From Candidatus Avelusimicrobium ruminicola (GTDB lineage: Bacteria; Elusimicrobiota; Elusimicrobia; Elusimicrobiales; Elusimicrobiaceae), in NCBI GenBank assembly GCA_900319885.1, contig ONQH01000005.1, forward strand, positions 1 through 14,444: DNA of 14,444 nucleotides, given 5' to 3'. The notes beneath the pieces are model-generated. The model searched no databases. It was not told where the DNA came from and saw only the letters and a program-made list of their open reading frames with translations. Positions 13,578-14,444 of this stretch are shown piece by piece. The stretch's first letter is position 1. Each line of letters begins with the position of its first letter. A program made the position numbers and the translations under genes.

Positions 13578-14444
13578 ATGGCAGCAAAAGGTAAAAAACT
13601 AGTGATTGTGGAGTCTCCCACCAAGCAAAAAACCATTAGCAAAATCTTAGGAAATGATTTTATTGTGCGTAGTTCGTTTGGTCACGTGCGCGATTTGCCC
13701 CAACATGATATGGGCGTAGATATAGAGCACGGGTTTACCCCCACCTATGAACCGGTGGAACGCGCCAAACGCCTTATTAGCGAACTAAGTACCCTTGCCA
13801 AAAACGCCCCTGAGATTTACCTGGCTACCGACCCTGACCGCGAGGGCGAAGCCATCGCGTGGCACTTGATTGAATTATTAAAATTACCCAAAGAACGCTA
13901 CCAACGTATCTTCTTTCACGAAATTACCCCCACTGCCATTAAAGAATCCTTTGCCCATGCGCGCAAAATTGATGAGAACTTGGTCAACGCCCAGCAAGCC
14001 CGGCGCGTACTGGACCGTATTGTAGGGTATAAACTTTCTCCTCTCTTGTGGAAAAAAATTACCCGCGGCTTATCAGCAGGACGCGTGCAATCGGTAGCGG
14101 TGCGCTTGTTAGCCGAACGTGCCAAAGAAATTGCCGCTTTTAAGGAGCAAGAATACTGGACGATTGGCGCCCAATTTGAAAAAGAAGGCACTGCCCCTTC
14201 GTTTTGGGCCCGCGTCACCAAATATAAGGGTAAAAATGTGGAGCAAACCAAAACCCACAAACTTTTTGCGGAAGATTACAAAGTAAAAACTACCGTTTTT
14301 GACGCGCCCGAGAAACTGGCTCCCGTATCCGATCTGCTACGCAAAGGGCCTAATACCGTCGTAAAAGTAGAGAAAAAAGAGGTAAAACAACACCCCAAAC
14401 CGCCTTTTATTACCAGCACCTTGCAACAGGATGCCTACAATAAA
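13578..14444 (+). CDS. topA: DNA topoisomerase I, 3'-truncated by window edge
   Basis: Type IA topoisomerase that relaxes negative supercoils behind transcription and replication. The first 289 residues are present and the frame is open to the last base. The TOPRIM domain includes Glu12 in V-I-V-E-S-P-T-K and the metal-binding D-x-D-x-E at Asp85, Asp87 and Glu89 (T-D-P-D-R-E-G-E). The next conserved block is L-S-A-G-R-V-Q-S-V-A-V-R-L-L (165-178). P-P-F-I-T-S-T-L-Q-Q-D-A (275-286) is the segment just before the catalytic tyrosine, which lies beyond the window. AAGGAAG at 13564-13570 sets the start. The dprA-topA order with a 20-bp gap is a widespread arrangement. A full protein would be 700-900 residues. 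Confidence 0.97.
   Translation, partial: MAAKGKKLVIVESPTKQKTISKILGNDFIVRSSFGHVRDLPQHDMGVDIEHGFTPTYEPVERAKRLISELSTLAKNAPEIYLATDPDREGEAIAWHLIELLKLPKERYQRIFFHEITPTAIKESFAHARKIDENLVNAQQARRVLDRIVGYKLSPLLWKKITRGLSAGRVQSVAVRLLAERAKEIAAFKEQEYWTIGAQFEKEGTAPSFWARVTKYKGKNVEQTKTHKLFAEDYKVKTTVFDAPEKLAPVSDLLRKGPNTVVKVEKKEVKQHPKPPFITSTLQQDAYNK

Overview
The window looks like a chromosomal segment of a Gram-negative (diderm) bacterium of moderate GC content. Evidence for an outer membrane is direct in gene content: LpxI of lipid A synthesis, three lipoproteins with clear lipoboxes, an M23 peptidase and a bactofilin. The gene set and coding style (many short gaps or ATGA overlaps, starts often without a strong Shine-Dalgarno) remind me of Elusimicrobiota. 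That placement is recollection and inference, because no 16S rRNA or other marker is present. I see no phage, transposase, CRISPR array or resistance gene.

Layout. (1) 1-682: 3' part of lpxI. (2) 712-1083: an RNA region with an extended -10 promoter, tRNA-Leu(CAA) and a terminator. About 146 bp of hairpin-rich DNA follow, then a second 51-bp copy of the tRNA 3' end plus terminator. (3) 1100-1585, minus: a thioredoxin-fold lipoprotein (TlpA/ResA type), divergent from the next block. (4) 1641-4571, plus: M23 peptidase, bactofilin, a short membrane-anchored SurA_N/PpiD-like protein without a PPIase domain, and a PfkB-family kinase. This reads as a cell-envelope or cell-shape operon. (5) 4626-5135, minus: an unrecognised exported protein. 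(6) 5354-10884, plus: tpiA, deoC, an 859-aa protein with a DnaA-type AAA+ domain but no DnaA DNA-binding domain, and two overlapping lipoproteins (LPP20/FlgP-like and FlgT-like). (7) 10886-14444, plus: comM, dprA and the 5' part of topA, a DNA uptake/recombination and topology block continuing tightly from block 6.

How the genes fit together. Blocks 6 and 7 have gaps or overlaps from -4 to 20 bp, so tpiA through topA could be one long transcript. TpiA and DeoC meet at glyceraldehyde 3-phosphate. ComM and DprA act on incoming single-stranded DNA in natural transformation. The M23/bactofilin pair is a known cell-shape arrangement.

The most novel element is the DnaA-like ATPase. It carries a DnaA domain-III core behind about 460 mostly low-complexity residues and in front of an unrecognised ~150-residue C-terminal domain. 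By my reading the arginine-finger and sensor-II positions are substituted. It is linked to two outer-membrane-type lipoproteins, which may point to an undescribed envelope-linked function. The second most interesting item is the tRNA-Leu 3'-end duplication around the hairpin-rich segment.
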